A stretch of 64,000 bases of DNA from Bacteroidota bacterium (GTDB lineage Bacteria > Bacteroidota > Bacteroidia > NS11-12g > UBA955): positions 25,859-89,858 of the forward strand of contig JAGXTF010000012.1 of NCBI GenBank assembly GCA_018333525.1, written 5' to 3'. Numbering within the stretch: the first letter of the stretch is position 1; each line of letters begins with the position of its first letter. The position numbers were made by a program, and so were the translations under genes. The notes under the pieces are model-generated. The model saw nothing but the letters and a program-made list of their open reading frames with translations. It ran no database searches and was not told the origin of the DNA. Below, piece after piece: positions 35,474 through 46,653 of this stretch.

Positions 35474-35671
35474 ATGTTCCAAAGAATAACTAATTATTTC
35501 CGCGAAACCCGCGATGAACTCCTCAATAAGGTAAGTTGGCCTACATGGAGTGATTTGACGGAAAGCACCACAATCGTTCTGGTTGCATCAGTGATTTTTG
35601 CACTGGTCATCTGGGGTATGGATAGTATCCTCGGGGTAACGCTTACAAACTTTTATAAGCTTTTCAAATAA
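35474..35671 (+). CDS. secE: Preprotein translocase subunit SecE
   Basis: SecE is the small essential subunit that braces SecY in the inner membrane. The 65-residue product has the amphipathic helix (YFRETRDELLNKVSWPTWSDLTEST) followed by one membrane helix (IVLVASVIFALVIWGMDSIL), which is the full short bacterial form. It lies between tRNA-Trp and nusG as in most bacteria, six bases ahead of nusG. Confidence 0.95.
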   Translation: MFQRITNYFRETRDELLNKVSWPTWSDLTESTTIVLVASVIFALVIWGMDSILGVTLTNFYKLFK

Positions 35672-35677
35672 GAAAAG

Positions 35678-36232
35678 ATGATGACAACAGTTGATGAGAA
35701 ATATAAATGGTATGTTGTAAGGGCTATAACCGGACAGGAAAAGAAGGTAAAGCACAACATTGAGGTAGAGCTGGAAAGAGCTCTCAAGCAGTCCTATGTG
35801 CCTGAAATTCTCATCCCTACTGAAAAAGTTTATCAGATTAAAAACGGGAAGAAGGTTGCCAAAGAACGCAATGCCTTCCCCGGATATATTCTGCTCCAGG
35901 GCGATTTTTCAGATCCGGAAGTAATTCCTCTGATTAAAAGTGTTTCAGGAGTAGTTGGATTTCTCGGCGCCAAAGACCAACCGGTACCACTTCGTGCAAA
36001 CGAATTGAACCGCATTTTGGGAACCGCTGATGAGCTGAGTGAAGGTGAATCACATTCAGAAGAGCAGTTCATTATCGGCGAACCGGTAAAAGTGGTAGAC
36101 GGGCCTTTCAATGATTTCGACGGAGTTATTGAAGAAGTGAACGATGAGAAAAAGAAACTTAAAGTAATGGTGAAAATTTTCGGAAGAAGAACACCATTGG
36201 AACTAAACTACAACCAGGTACAAAAATTGTAA
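35678..36232 (+). CDS. nusG: Transcription termination/antitermination factor NusG
   Basis: NusG binds RNA polymerase and couples transcription with Rho or the ribosome. The 184 residues have the NGN domain (KWYVVRAITGQEKKVKHNIE, NAFPGYILLQGDF, GVVGFLG) and the C-terminal KOW domain (EPVKVVDGPFNDFDGVIEEV). Two ATG codons in a row open the gene; either may be used. It is cotranscribed with secE and followed six bases later by rplK. Confidence 0.97.
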   Translation: MMTTVDEKYKWYVVRAITGQEKKVKHNIEVELERALKQSYVPEILIPTEKVYQIKNGKKVAKERNAFPGYILLQGDFSDPEVIPLIKSVSGVVGFLGAKDQPVPLRANELNRILGTADELSEGESHSEEQFIIGEPVKVVDGPFNDFDGVIEEVNDEKKKLKVMVKIFGRRTPLELNYNQVQKL

Positions 36233-36238
36233 AATATA

Positions 36239-36679
36239 ATGGCAAAGGAGATAACAGGATTTGTAAAACTCCAGGTGAAAGGCGGACAGGCGAACCCTGC
36301 GCCACCAATCGGTCCCGCACTGGGTTCGAAAGGTGTAAACATCATGGATTTTTGCAAACAATTCAATGCGCGTACACAGGAAAAAATGGGCAAGGTATTG
36401 CCGGTAGTAATTACCGTTTATGCCGACAAGTCGTTCGATTTTATCATCAAAACCCCTCCGGTAGCAGTGCAGTTGCTTGAAGCAACCAAAGTGCAAAAAG
36501 GAAGTGCTGAACCTAACCGTAAAAAAGTTGGATCAGTAAACTGGGAACAGGTGAAAACAATCGCAACCGATAAGATGCCTGATTTGAACTGCTTTACCGT
36601 AGAATCAGCGATGAAATTGGTAGCAGGTACCGCCCGCAGTATGGGTATTACCGTTACCGGAGATGCACCTTTTAATTGA
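36239..36679 (+). CDS. rplK: 50S ribosomal protein L11
   Basis: L11 forms the GTPase-associated centre with 23S rRNA. The 146 residues contain the N-terminal proline-rich domain ([27 protein letters not shown]) and the C-terminal rRNA-binding domain ending in [11 protein letters not shown]. Length and position after nusG are standard. It ends ten bases before rplA. Confidence 0.98.
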   Translation: MAKEITGFVKLQVKGGQANPAPPIGPALGSKGVNIMDFCKQFNARTQEKMGKVLPVVITVYADKSFDFIIKTPPVAVQLLEATKVQKGSAEPNRKKVGSVNWEQVKTIATDKMPDLNCFTVESAMKLVAGTARSMGITVTGDAPFN

Positions 36680-36689
36680 GAAACGTAAC

Positions 36690-37385
36690 ATGAAAGTTGG
36701 TAAAAAAAGAAAAGAAGCGCTTCAGAAATACGATAACACCAAGGCTTATACTTTGAAAGAAGCTTGTGATATCGTAAAAACTATTACCACAACCAAATTC
36801 GATGCATCGGTAGATATCGATGTGAGATTGGGTGTGGATCCGAAACAGGCAAACCAAATGGTTCGCGGTGTGGCATCATTGCCCCACGGACTGGGTAAAA
36901 CCGTTCGCGTACTTGTGCTTTGCACTCCTGATAAAGAACAGGAAGCTAAAGATGCAGGAGCGGATTTTGTTGGTTTGGACGATTACATTGAAAAAATTGC
37001 AGGCGGTTGGACCGATATCGATATCATCATCGCTATGCCTTCAGTAATGGCAAAACTGGGAAGACTTGGAAAGGTATTGGGACCGCGTAACCTCATGCCA
37101 AATCCTAAAAGTGGAACAGTAACCATGGATGTAGGAAAAGCAACAACCGAAGTAAAGGCAGGTAAAATTGATTTTAAGGTAGATAAAACCGGAATCATTC
37201 ATACCTCCATCGGCAAGGTGTCTTTTGAAGCGGACAAATTGAGTGAAAATGCCCAAGAGCTGGTGAACGTGCTGAATAAGTTGAAGCCAAGTGCTGCTAA
37301 AGGAACATACTTCCGCAGTATTTGTCTGAGCAGCACCATGAGCCCTGGTGTGAATATTGATGTTAAATCCATTCCGGGAATCTGA
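36690..37385 (+). CDS. rplA: 50S ribosomal protein L1
   Basis: L1 binds 23S rRNA at the E-site stalk and often represses its own operon. The 231 residues include [12 protein letters not shown] at the start, the [11 protein letters not shown] core, [17 protein letters not shown] near residue 130 and the C-terminal [20 protein letters not shown]. The ATG at 36690 gives the normal N-terminus; an in-frame TTG-type start at 36663 would run into rplK. Confidence 0.98.
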   Translation: MKVGKKRKEALQKYDNTKAYTLKEACDIVKTITTTKFDASVDIDVRLGVDPKQANQMVRGVASLPHGLGKTVRVLVLCTPDKEQEAKDAGADFVGLDDYIEKIAGGWTDIDIIIAMPSVMAKLGRLGKVLGPRNLMPNPKSGTVTMDVGKATTEVKAGKIDFKVDKTGIIHTSIGKVSFEADKLSENAQELVNVLNKLKPSAAKGTYFRSICLSSTMSPGVNIDVKSIPGI

Positions 37386-37387
37386 TT

Positions 37388-37909
37388 ATGAACAAAACTG
37401 AAAAACAAGCGGTAGTTGCAGAACTTACCGAAACATTAAAAGCCAGCAACTTTGTGTATCTGGCGGATACCACCGGCTTGAGCGCCAATCAGACGAACAA
37501 GTTCAGAAGGTTGTTGTTTGACAGCGGTGTTTCCATGAAAATGGCAAAAAACACCCTGATAAAACGCGCCATGCAGGATAGCGGAAAAGATTTCGCTGAA
37601 CTGATGGATATCCTCAGTGGTACCAGTTGTCTCCTGATTTCAGAAAATCAGAAGGCACCTGCTCATGTCATTAAGAAATTCAGAGAAAAATCTGAACGCC
37701 CTGTATTAAAAGGCGCGTGGATTGAAAGTAGTGTATTTGTAGGCGACAATCAATTGGATGCGCTGGCAAACCTGAAATCAAAAGAAGATCTTATTGGCGA
37801 AGTTATTGGATTGCTCCAATCACCAGCCCGCAATGTAATTAGCGCACTGCAGAGCAATGCCGGTCAGAAAGTAGCCGGTTTGGTAAAAGCACTTTCAGAA
37901 AAAAACTAA
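37388..37909 (+). CDS. rplJ: 50S ribosomal protein L10
   Basis: L10 anchors the L7/L12 stalk dimers to the ribosome. The 173 residues show the N-terminal rRNA-binding domain (YLADTTGLSANQTNKFRRLL, KMAKNTLIKRAM) and a C-terminal helical stalk region (ALQSNAGQKVAGLVKALSEK). It follows rplA by two bases and precedes rplL by 24. Confidence 0.97.
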   Translation: MNKTEKQAVVAELTETLKASNFVYLADTTGLSANQTNKFRRLLFDSGVSMKMAKNTLIKRAMQDSGKDFAELMDILSGTSCLLISENQKAPAHVIKKFREKSERPVLKGAWIESSVFVGDNQLDALANLKSKEDLIGEVIGLLQSPARNVISALQSNAGQKVAGLVKALSEKN

Positions 37910-37933
37910 ATAAAACACTTAAAATAAATAACA

Positions 37934-38311
37934 ATGGTAGATTTGAAAGAATTCGCGAATCAGTTGGTAAATCTCACTGTAAAAGAAGTAAATGAGCTGG
38001 CTCAGATCCTGAAAGAAGAACACGGAATTGAGCCTGCAGCTGCTGCAGTTGCTGTAGCTGCTCCTGCCGCAGGCGGAGCTGCTGAAGCTGCTGTAGAGAA
38101 AACAGAATTTGATGTTATTCTCGTTGCTGCTGGTGCAAGCAAGCTGAATGTGGTTAAGGTTGTTAAAGACCTTACCGGATTGGGCCTGAAAGAAGCAAAA
38201 GACCTCGTTGATGGTGCCCCCAATGCTGTAAAAGAAAAAGTTTCCAAAGCGGAAGCAGAAGATCTTGCAGCTAAACTAAAAGAGGCGGGTGCTGAAGTTG
38301 AGGTTAAGTAA
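37934..38311 (+). CDS. rplL: 50S ribosomal protein L7/L12
   Basis: L7/L12 is the flexible stalk protein that recruits translation factors. The 125 residues have the N-terminal dimerisation helices, an Ala/Gly-rich hinge at about residues 35-52, and the C-terminal domain with [20 protein letters not shown] and [16 protein letters not shown] stable hairpin follows between it and rpoB. Confidence 0.98.
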   Translation: MVDLKEFANQLVNLTVKEVNELAQILKEEHGIEPAAAAVAVAAPAAGGAAEAAVEKTEFDVILVAAGASKLNVVKVVKDLTGLGLKEAKDLVDGAPNAVKEKVSKAEAEDLAAKLKEAGAEVEVK

Positions 38312-38328
38312 GTCATTCCAACATTAAT

Positions 38329-38365
38329 GACCACAGGGCCCCGGGAAACCGCGGGCCTTTTGGTC
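38329..38365 (+). terminator. Intercistronic hairpin between rplL and rpoB (attenuator or processing site)
   Basis: GGCCC at 38337-38341 pairs with GGGCC at 38353-38357, then CGG with CCG closes a GAAA tetraloop at 38345-38348; an outer GACCA/TGGTC pair (38329-38333 with 38361-38365) extends it. The T-run is only four bases and partly paired, so a full terminator is unlikely. Partial termination or RNase cleavage that lowers rpoBC relative to rplJL is the better guess. Confidence 0.5.
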
Positions 38366-38419
38366 GTTTAACCATGAGAGTTAAACAACCCCATTGATAA
38401 ATTTTAAAAAAACAAAAAA

Positions 38420-41400
38420 TTGAGCACGACACAAACCAAAAGGGTATCCTTCGGCAAAGTAAAACACGCCATTGATTATCCTGACTTTCTGGATGTTCAA
38501 CTGAAATCATTCCAGGAGTTTTTCCAACTCGATACTCCCGCCGATAAAAGGGAGGGTGAAGGGCTTTTCAAGATGTTTCGTGAAAACTTCCCAATCACCG
38601 ATACAAGAAATATTTTCGTTCTCGAATTTCTGGATTATTTCGTGGATCCCCCACGTTATACCATTCAGGAGTGCATCGAGCGCGGACTTTCTTATGCCGT
38701 TCCCCTGAAAGCCAAGCTGAGACTCAGCTGTAACGATCCGGAGCACGAAGACTTTAAAACCATTGTTCAGGACGTGTACCTCGGTACCATCCCATACATG
38801 ACCCCTAATGGTACATTCATCATCAATGGCGCCGAGCGCGTAATCGTAAGCCAATTGCACCGTTCACCCGGTGTATTCTTTGGTCAGAGCGTGCACTCCA
38901 ACGGTACCAAGTTGTATTCTGCCAGAGTAATTCCTTTCAAAGGATCCTGGATTGAATTTGCAACCGATGTGAATGCCGTAATGTACGCCTACATCGACCG
39001 TAAGAAGAAGTTCCCTGTTACTACCCTGCTCCGCGCTATCGGATTTGAAAGTGATAAGGACATTCTCGATATTTTTGGACTGAGCGAAGAAATAAAAGTT
39101 TCTAAATCAGGTCTGAAAAAAGTAATTGGCAGAAAACTCGCTGCAAGGGTGCTTCGCACCTGGATTGAGGATTTTGTGGATGAAGATACCGGTGAGGTTG
39201 TGAGCATTGAGCGTAATGAAGTAATCCTGGAAAGGGATACCATTATTGCCGATGACCACATCGATACCATTGTTGACGCCGGTGTTAAAACCATTATTCT
39301 CTCTACTGAGGCTAAAGATGATGTGAATTATGACATCATCTACAACACATTGCAAAAAGATACATCCAATAACGGAAAAGAAGCACTGGAAGTGATTTAC
39401 AGACAGTTGCGTAATGCTGATCCACCGGATGAAGAAACTGCAAGAGGTATTATTGAGCGTCTGTTCTTTTCAGACAAACGTTATGACCTTGGCGAAGTAG
39501 GCCGTTACAGAATTAATAAGAAACTCGGCCTGGAAACAGGTATGGAAGTGAAAGTGTTGACGAAAGAAGATATCATCAACATTATCAATTACCTGATTCA
39601 CCTGTTCAACGGTTCTGAAATTCTGGATGATATTGATCACCTGAGCAATCGCCGTGTGCGCACAGTAGGTGAGCAATTGTATGCTCAGTTTGGCGTTGGT
39701 TTGGCTCGTATGGCCAGAACCATTCGTGAAAAAATGAACATTCGCGATAATGAGGTTTTCACCCCGCAGGATCTGGTAAATGCCAGAACCCTGTCTTCTG
39801 TGATTAATTCATTCTTCGGAACCAACCAGCTTTCCCAATTTTTGGATCAGATCAATCCGCTTGCTGAGATTACGCACAAACGTCGTCTTTCTGCACTCGG
39901 ACCAGGTGGTTTGAGCCGTGAGAGAGCAGGTTTTGAGGTTCGTGACGTACACTATACACACTACGGTCGCCTTTGCACCATTGAAACTCCTGAAGGACCG
40001 AATATCGGTTTGATAAGTTCCCTTTGCGTTCATGCGAAAATCAACAGCATGGGCTTTTTGGAAACACCTTACAGAAAAGTTGTAAATGGTAAAATAGAAG
40101 AAGGTATTGTATACCTGAGTGCCGAAGAAGAAGATCAAAAGACCATTGCGCAGGCAAATGCCGAAGTGGATCCGAAAGGAAACTTTAAAACTGCCTTGGT
40201 AAAATCGCGTAAAGAAGGTGACTTCCCACTGGTATCGCCGGATGTGATTGATTATATGGATGTAGCTCCTAACCAAATTGTGTCCATTGCAGCATCTCTG
40301 ATTCCATTTTTGGAGCATGATGATGCAAACCGTGCACTGATGGGATCTAACATGCAACGTCAGGCAGTACCTCTTTTAAAACCTGAAGCGCCTATCGTAG
40401 GAACCGGTTTGGAAGAGAAAGTAGCACGAGACAGCCGTTCCTTAATTAATGCAGAAGGTGATGGAGTAGTGGAATATGTGGACAGTAAAGAAATCCGCAT
40501 TCGTTATGTACATAATGATAACGATGATTTGGTGAGCTTTACCGGAAATACAAAATCCTATTACCTGACCAAATTCCGCCGTACCAACCAAAATTCCTGT
40601 ATTAACCTTCGTCCTATTGTTCACAAAGGTGACAAGGTTTCTAAAGGACAGGTATTGTGCGAAGGATATGCTACTCAGGGTGGCGAACTTGCATTGGGAA
40701 GAAATCTGAAAGTGGCATTTATGCCATGGCAGGGTTACAACTTTGAGGATGCGATAGTTATCTCTGAAAAAGTAGTAAAAGATGATTGGTTCACAACCAT
40801 TTACATAACTGAATTCGAATTGGAAGTTCGCGACACCAAACGCGGTGAAGAAGAACTAACCAATGATATTCCGAATGTGAGTGATGAAATGACCAAGAAT
40901 TTGGATGAGAACGGTTTGATCCGTATAGGTGCTGAAGTTAAAGAAGGTGATATTCTTATTGGTAAAATCACCCCTAAAGGTGAAACTGAACCATCTCCTG
41001 AAGAAAAACTGCTTCGCGCTATTTTCGGTGATAAAGCCGGCGATGTAAAAGATGCTTCTTTGAAAGCTGCTCCTGGAACTTCCGGTGTGGTAATTGAGAA
41101 AAAACTTTTCAGCAAATCCAAAAAAGACAAATCTGCAAGAGCCAATGATAAGAACAGACTTGGCAAACTGGAAGATGATCATAAAAAGGAATTGGCGGAA
41201 CTTAAAGACGAACTGGTGAAGAAATTGTTCCAGTTGGTTAATGGCAAAACCAGCCAGGGTGTTTATAACATGTATTCTGAAGAGCTGATTCCTAAAGGAA
41301 CCAAGTTCACCCAGAAAAACCTGATGAGCATCGATTATTCCAATGTGAATTATCACAACTGGTCTGCAGATGACGAGAAGAATGAACTGATAGTTCGCGC

Positions 41401-42223
41401 TTTAACCAATTTTATCAATGTAAATAACGACAAGGTAACCGACTTCAAACGTGAGCATTATGCGATTAGCGTTGGAGATGAATTACCTACAGGAATTTTG
41501 CAACTCGCAAAAGTTTATGTGGCTAATAAACGTAAGCTTAAAGTGGGTGATAAAATGGCAGGTCGCCACGGTAATAAAGGTATTGTTGCCAGAATCGTTC
41601 GCGAAGAAGACATGCCTTTCCTGAACGATGGATCACCGGTGGATATCGTATTGAATCCATTGGGTGTACCTTCCAGGATGAACCTTGGTCAGATTTACGA
41701 AACTGTGCTGGGATGGGCCGGAAAAGAACTGGGTGTGAAATTCGCAACTCCGATCTTCGACGGTGCTACCATCAGTGAAATCGATGGATATTCTGAAAAA
41801 GCGGGCATTCCGAAAAATGGCCTGGTTTATCTGAATGACGGTCTCACAGGAGTGAAGTTTGACCAACCGGTTACTGTAGGAATCATCTACATGCTGAAAC
41901 TCGGACACATGGTGGACGACAAGATGCATGCACGTTCCATCGGACCTTATTCGCTCATTACCCAGCAGCCGTTGGGTGGTAAAGCGCAATTCGGTGGTCA
42001 GCGTTTTGGTGAGATGGAAGTGTGGGCGTTGGAAGCATTTGGTGCATCCAATATCCTGAGAGAAATCCTCACTGTAAAATCCGATGACATCACAGGTCGT
42101 GCGAAAGCTTACGAAGCCATTGTTAAAGGTGAGAATATAACCAATATCGGAACCCCTGAATCTTTCAATGTACTTGTACATGAGTTAAGAGGTCTTGGAT
42201 TGGAAGTTAGTTTTATGGAGTAA
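38420..42223 (+). CDS. rpoB: RNA polymerase beta subunit
   Basis: RpoB forms one side of the polymerase catalytic cleft. The 1267 residues contain all main conserved regions: [25 protein letters not shown] around the rifampicin pocket (with the unmodified Q, D, H and S residues expected in a sensitive form), [32 protein letters not shown], and the C-terminal [21 protein letters not shown]. The start is a TTG at 38420, which gives the normal N-terminus [15 protein letters not shown]; no ATG is available. It is followed by rpoC after 15 bases. Confidence 0.99.
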   Translation: MSTTQTKRVSFGKVKHAIDYPDFLDVQLKSFQEFFQLDTPADKREGEGLFKMFRENFPITDTRNIFVLEFLDYFVDPPRYTIQECIERGLSYAVPLKAKLRLSCNDPEHEDFKTIVQDVYLGTIPYMTPNGTFIINGAERVIVSQLHRSPGVFFGQSVHSNGTKLYSARVIPFKGSWIEFATDVNAVMYAYIDRKKKFPVTTLLRAIGFESDKDILDIFGLSEEIKVSKSGLKKVIGRKLAARVLRTWIEDFVDEDTGEVVSIERNEVILERDTIIADDHIDTIVDAGVKTIILSTEAKDDVNYDIIYNTLQKDTSNNGKEALEVIYRQLRNADPPDEETARGIIERLFFSDKRYDLGEVGRYRINKKLGLETGMEVKVLTKEDIINIINYLIHLFNGSEILDDIDHLSNRRVRTVGEQLYAQFGVGLARMARTIREKMNIRDNEVFTPQDLVNARTLSSVINSFFGTNQLSQFLDQINPLAEITHKRRLSALGPGGLSRERAGFEVRDVHYTHYGRLCTIETPEGPNIGLISSLCVHAKINSMGFLETPYRKVVNGKIEEGIVYLSAEEEDQKTIAQANAEVDPKGNFKTALVKSRKEGDFPLVSPDVIDYMDVAPNQIVSIAASLIPFLEHDDANRALMGSNMQRQAVPLLKPEAPIVGTGLEEKVARDSRSLINAEGDGVVEYVDSKEIRIRYVHNDNDDLVSFTGNTKSYYLTKFRRTNQNSCINLRPIVHKGDKVSKGQVLCEGYATQGGELALGRNLKVAFMPWQGYNFEDAIVISEKVVKDDWFTTIYITEFELEVRDTKRGEEELTNDIPNVSDEMTKNLDENGLIRIGAEVKEGDILIGKITPKGETEPSPEEKLLRAIFGDKAGDVKDASLKAAPGTSGVVIEKKLFSKSKKDKSARANDKNRLGKLEDDHKKELAELKDELVKKLFQLVNGKTSQGVYNMYSEELIPKGTKFTQKNLMSIDYSNVNYHNWSADDEKNELIVRALTNFINVNNDKVTDFKREHYAISVGDELPTGILQLAKVYVANKRKLKVGDKMAGRHGNKGIVARIVREEDMPFLNDGSPVDIVLNPLGVPSRMNLGQIYETVLGWAGKELGVKFATPIFDGATISEIDGYSEKAGIPKNGLVYLNDGLTGVKFDQPVTVGIIYMLKLGHMVDDKMHARSIGPYSLITQQPLGGKAQFGGQRFGEMEVWALEAFGASNILREILTVKSDDITGRAKAYEAIVKGENITNIGTPESFNVLVHELRGLGLEVSFME

Positions 42224-42238
42224 TACCAGAAATTAGAA

Positions 42239-45200
42239 ATGCAAACACAGAAAAAAGTTCAAAAAATCGGAAGCAATTTTAGCAAGATCAGAATCTCGCT
42301 TGCTTCCCCTGAAGTGATATTGCGACGCAGCTTCGGAGAGGTTACCAAACCGGAAACCATCAACTACCGCAGCTACAAACCCGAAATGGGCGGATTATTT
42401 TGCGAAAGAATCTTTGGTCCTATCAAAGATTTTGAATGTCATTGCGGCAAATACAAACGTATCCGTTACAAGGGTATTGTATGCGACCGTTGTGGTGTAG
42501 AAGTTACCGAAAAGAAGGTTCGCCGCGAGCGCATGGGACATATTAACCTGGTTGTGCCTGTAGCACATATCTGGTATTTCCGTTCCCTGCCTAACAAAAT
42601 TGGTTACCTGATTGGTATTCCATCCAAAAAGCTGGACATGGTGATTTATTACGAGCGCTATGTTGTTATACAACAGGGTGCCGCAACCAATGCCAATTAT
42701 TTGGATCTGCTTACTGAAGAAGAGTACCTGGATATTGTGGATTCTCTACCAAAAGAGAACCAATTGCTGGAAGATAGCGATCCTAACAAATTCATCGCCA
42801 AAATGGGTGCTGAATCGCTGCAGGATTTGCTCGGACGCATCAATCTGGATACCCTGAGTTACGATCTCCGCAACCAGGCTGCTACTGAAACTTCACAACA
42901 GCGTAAACAGGAAGCCCTGAAGCGTTTGAAAGTGATTGAAAGTTTCCGCTCTGCACAACGCACAGGCGAAAACCGTCCTGAATGGATGATCATGAAAATG
43001 CTTCCCGTTATTCCACCGGAATTGCGCCCATTGGTTCCTTTGGAAGGTGGACGTTTTGCAACCTCCGATCTGAATGATCTGTATCGCAGAGTAATTATCC
43101 GTAACAATCGCTTGAAGCGTTTGGTGGAAATTAAAGCACCTGAGGTGATTCTGAGAAATGAAAAACGCATGCTTCAGGAAGCTGTGGATTCACTTCTGGA
43201 TAATACCCGCCGCGCAAGCGCAGTGAAAAGTGATGGTAACCGCCCTTTGAAATCCCTAAGCGATATGCTCAAAGGAAAACAAGGCCGTTTCCGTCAAAAT
43301 CTGTTGGGTAAACGTGTGGATTATTCCGGTCGTTCGGTAATTGTGGTTGGACCAACCCTGAAACTGAACGAATGTGGTCTGCCTAAAAACATGGCTGCGG
43401 AATTGTTCAAACCGTTTATCATTCGCAAACTGATTGAAAGGGGTATTGTTAAAACTGTTAAAACTGCTAAAAAGATAGTTGAAAAGAAAGACCCGGTAAT
43501 TTGGGACATTCTGGAAAACATATTGAAAGGACATCCTGTATTGCTGAACCGTGCACCAACACTGCACAGATTGGGTATTCAGGCATTCCAGCCTAAACTT
43601 ATTGAAGGTAAAGCTATCCAATTGCATCCTTTGGTTTGTACAGGTTTTAACGCTGACTTTGACGGTGACCAAATGGCGGTTCACGTGCCATTGGGCAATG
43701 CTGCGATTGCAGAAGCACAAATTTTGATGCTGGCATCGCACAATATTCTGAACCCTGCAAACGGATCTCCGGTTACAGTTCCTTCTCAGGATATGATTTT
43801 GGGTCTTTACTACATTACCAAAGACCGCAAAGGCACTCCTGAAAAACCTGTTAAAGGTGAAGGACAAACTTTCTACAGTTCCGAAGAAGCTATCATTGCC
43901 TACAACGAAGGTCGTATTAGTCTGCATGCAAAAGTGAAATGCAAGGTTCGCGTGAAAGAAGACGGGGAATTGAAAATGAAAATGATCGACACTTCAATGG
44001 GTCGTGTTCTTTTCAATGAAGTAGTTCCTGCAGAATATGGTTATATCAACGAATTGCTGAAAAAGAAAAACCTCCGCGATATCATTTCCAATATGATTCG
44101 TGTTGCGGGTGTGGCAAAAACTGCAGATTTCCTGGATAAAATCAAGGATCTCGGTTTCCACTTCGCATTTAAAGGTGGTTTGAGCTTTAACATGAGCTAT
44201 GTGAAAATTCCGGATGAAAAAGACGGATTGGTACTGAAAGCCATGGAAGAAGTTCAGGAAATTCAGAACAATGCGGATATGGGATTCATTACCAACAACG
44301 AACGTTACAACCAGGTTATTGACCTTTGGACTCGCGTAAACAACCAGTTGGCAAGAATTCTGATCAAAGAACTCAGTGATGATGATCAGGGCTTCAACCC
44401 GATTTTCATGATGCTGGATTCCGGTGCCCGTGGTTCCAATGAGCAGATTCGTCAGCTCGGCGGTATGCGTGGACTGATGGCAAAACCTCAGAAGAGCGGT
44501 GGAAGCGGAACAGGTGATACCATTGAGAACCCGATTATTTCAAACTTTAAAGAAGGTTTGAATGTATTGGAATACTTTATTTCTACACACGGTGCACGTA
44601 AAGGTCTGGCTGATACTGCATTGAAAACTGCGGATGCGGGTTACCTTACCCGTCGTTTGCATGATGTAGCGCAGGATGTTGTAATTACTGATCCAGATTG
44701 CGGAACCCTGAGAGGTATTGCAATGTCGGCCATTATCAATAATGATGAAGTAGCAGAAAGCCTGTACGAAAGAATACTCGGACGTACCGCGCTGGATGAT
44801 GTTTACCATCCAACTACGGATGAAATTATTGTTTATGCAGGTGAAGAAATTACAGAAGCAGTTGCTGCAGCTATTGAGAATTCAGGAATTGAAGACGTGG
44901 AAATTCGCTCTGTACTTACTTGTGAAACCAAAACCGGTGTATGCGCAAAATGCTACGGCCGTAACCTCAGCACTGGCCGTATGGTTCAGGCAGGTGAAGC
45001 TGTTGGTGTAATTGCTGCACAATCCATTGGTGAGCCTGGTACACAGCTTACACTGCGTACCTTCCACACTGGTGGTACCGCGATGAACCTGGCTGCTGAA
45101 AACTCTTTGGAAACCAAATACGAAGGTGTGATCAGCTTTGACAGCATGCGTACCGTGAAGAAAGAGAGAATGGATGATGAAAGTGGTGAAGTTACCAAAG

Positions 45201-46540
45201 TGGATATTGTATTGGGTCGTTCCGGTGAGGTTCGTATTCTGGATCCTAAATCCAATAACGTAATCACCAGCTATAACATTCCTTATGGTGCAAGCCTCGG
45301 TGTAAAAGAAGGACAACTCGTGAAGAAAGGCGACAGACTTTGTACCTGGGATCCATTTAATACGCTGATTATCAGTGATATTGACGGAACAGTGGAATAC
45401 GAGAATATTATTGAAGGTATCAATATGCGTGAAGAAGGGGATGACCAAACCGGCATGTACGAATTGGTTATTACGGAGAATCGTGATAAAACCAAGATCC
45501 CTGTAATGTGGGTTCGCGGTAAAGGCGATTCTGAAAAACACTTCAACATGCCATTGGCATCTATTTTGGTGGCAAAACACGGAAACAAGGTTAAAGCAGG
45601 TGATATTCTTGCTAAAATCCCGAGATCTGCTACCAGAACCCGCGATATTACAGGTGGTCTGCCACGTGTAACTGAGCTTTTCGAAGCGCGTAACCCGTCT
45701 AACCCGGCGGTAGTAAGCGAAATCGATGGTGTGGTTACCTATGGCTTATCCAAACGTGGTAACCAGGAGATTATTGTTACAGGTAAAGACGGAGATGTGA
45801 AACACTATCAGGTTGCGTTGCAGAAACACATTCTGGTACACGATGGCGACTACGTTCGTGCGGGTCAGCCTCTGTCCGATGGTGCAATCACTCCACAGGA
45901 TATCCTCAGAATCGAAGGTCCTGCCTCTGTACAGCGTTACATTCTGAATGGTATTCAGGAAGTATACCGTTTGCAGGGTGTAAAGATCAATGACAAACAT
46001 ATTGAAGCCATTGTGCGTCAGATGATGCAGAAAATGGAAATTGTAGATCCGGGTGATACGCGTTTCCTCGAAAGTGAAAATGTGGACCGCTGGGATTTGC
46101 AGGAAGAAAACGACTGGATTTGGGACAAGAAATTTGTAACAGATTCAGGAGATAGCGCCAATATGCATGCCGGTCAAATCGTAAGTCTGAAGGATTTGCG
46201 TCAGGAAAACAGCGCTTTGCGTCGCCAGGACAAGAAACTTGTTGAATTCCGCGATGCTGTTTCCGCAACCGCTCAGCCTGTGTTGATGGGTATTACCAAA
46301 GCATCTTTGGGAACCCGCAGCTTTATGAGTGCCGCATCGTTCCAGGAAACTACCAAAGTACTGAACGAAGCAGCAATCGCAGGTAAAGTGGATGACCTGT
46401 CCGGCTTGAAGGAAAACGTTATTGTGGGTCACCTTATCCCGGCTGGTACCGGATTGCGTTCTTACGAGGGCGTAGTTACCGGAAGCCGCGAGGAATACGA
46501 CCGACTGATGGCGTCCAAGTTGGAAGCTGTAGAAGGTTAA
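42239..46540 (+). CDS. rpoC: RNA polymerase beta-prime subunit
   Basis: RpoC carries the catalytic magnesium. The 1433 residues show the N-terminal zinc site ([21 protein letters not shown] near residue 66), the clamp and lid, the catalytic [12 protein letters not shown] near residue 470, the bridge helix and trigger loop ([10 protein letters not shown]), and the second zinc site with [14 protein letters not shown]. The C-terminal STSRSF-like ending is seen as [19 protein letters not shown]. It ends with a strong terminator. Confidence 0.99.
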   Translation: MQTQKKVQKIGSNFSKIRISLASPEVILRRSFGEVTKPETINYRSYKPEMGGLFCERIFGPIKDFECHCGKYKRIRYKGIVCDRCGVEVTEKKVRRERMGHINLVVPVAHIWYFRSLPNKIGYLIGIPSKKLDMVIYYERYVVIQQGAATNANYLDLLTEEEYLDIVDSLPKENQLLEDSDPNKFIAKMGAESLQDLLGRINLDTLSYDLRNQAATETSQQRKQEALKRLKVIESFRSAQRTGENRPEWMIMKMLPVIPPELRPLVPLEGGRFATSDLNDLYRRVIIRNNRLKRLVEIKAPEVILRNEKRMLQEAVDSLLDNTRRASAVKSDGNRPLKSLSDMLKGKQGRFRQNLLGKRVDYSGRSVIVVGPTLKLNECGLPKNMAAELFKPFIIRKLIERGIVKTVKTAKKIVEKKDPVIWDILENILKGHPVLLNRAPTLHRLGIQAFQPKLIEGKAIQLHPLVCTGFNADFDGDQMAVHVPLGNAAIAEAQILMLASHNILNPANGSPVTVPSQDMILGLYYITKDRKGTPEKPVKGEGQTFYSSEEAIIAYNEGRISLHAKVKCKVRVKEDGELKMKMIDTSMGRVLFNEVVPAEYGYINELLKKKNLRDIISNMIRVAGVAKTADFLDKIKDLGFHFAFKGGLSFNMSYVKIPDEKDGLVLKAMEEVQEIQNNADMGFITNNERYNQVIDLWTRVNNQLARILIKELSDDDQGFNPIFMMLDSGARGSNEQIRQLGGMRGLMAKPQKSGGSGTGDTIENPIISNFKEGLNVLEYFISTHGARKGLADTALKTADAGYLTRRLHDVAQDVVITDPDCGTLRGIAMSAIINNDEVAESLYERILGRTALDDVYHPTTDEIIVYAGEEITEAVAAAIENSGIEDVEIRSVLTCETKTGVCAKCYGRNLSTGRMVQAGEAVGVIAAQSIGEPGTQLTLRTFHTGGTAMNLAAENSLETKYEGVISFDSMRTVKKERMDDESGEVTKVDIVLGRSGEVRILDPKSNNVITSYNIPYGASLGVKEGQLVKKGDRLCTWDPFNTLIISDIDGTVEYENIIEGINMREEGDDQTGMYELVITENRDKTKIPVMWVRGKGDSEKHFNMPLASILVAKHGNKVKAGDILAKIPRSATRTRDITGGLPRVTELFEARNPSNPAVVSEIDGVVTYGLSKRGNQEIIVTGKDGDVKHYQVALQKHILVHDGDYVRAGQPLSDGAITPQDILRIEGPASVQRYILNGIQEVYRLQGVKINDKHIEAIVRQMMQKMEIVDPGDTRFLESENVDRWDLQEENDWIWDKKFVTDSGDSANMHAGQIVSLKDLRQENSALRRQDKKLVEFRDAVSATAQPVLMGITKASLGTRSFMSAASFQETTKVLNEAAIAGKVDDLSGLKENVIVGHLIPAGTGLRSYEGVVTGSREEYDRLMASKLEAVEG

Positions 46541-46557
46541 TCTCTAATTAAGAATTA

Positions 46558-46588
46558 TAAAAAATCCGCCGATAGGCGGATTTTTTTT
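46558..46588 (+). terminator. Rho-independent terminator of the rpoBC operon
   Basis: AAAATCCGCC at 46561-46570 pairs perfectly with GGCGGATTTT at 46575-46584 around GATA, followed by further T. The stem and T-run are strong. Confidence 0.9.
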
Positions 46589-46653
46589 GCTTTTGGTGAC
46601 TAACGTCTGTTAGTTTCAAGAATAAAACCTATACATTCGCCGGCACCGTGCCA

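Noticed and set aside
36663..36689. Upstream start for rplA
   Set aside because: It would overlap rplK and add residues absent from L1; ATG 36690 gives the normal N-terminus.
38420..46540. Unusual insertions in rpoB or rpoC
   Set aside because: The lengths (1267 and 1433) and motif order are normal for the phylum.
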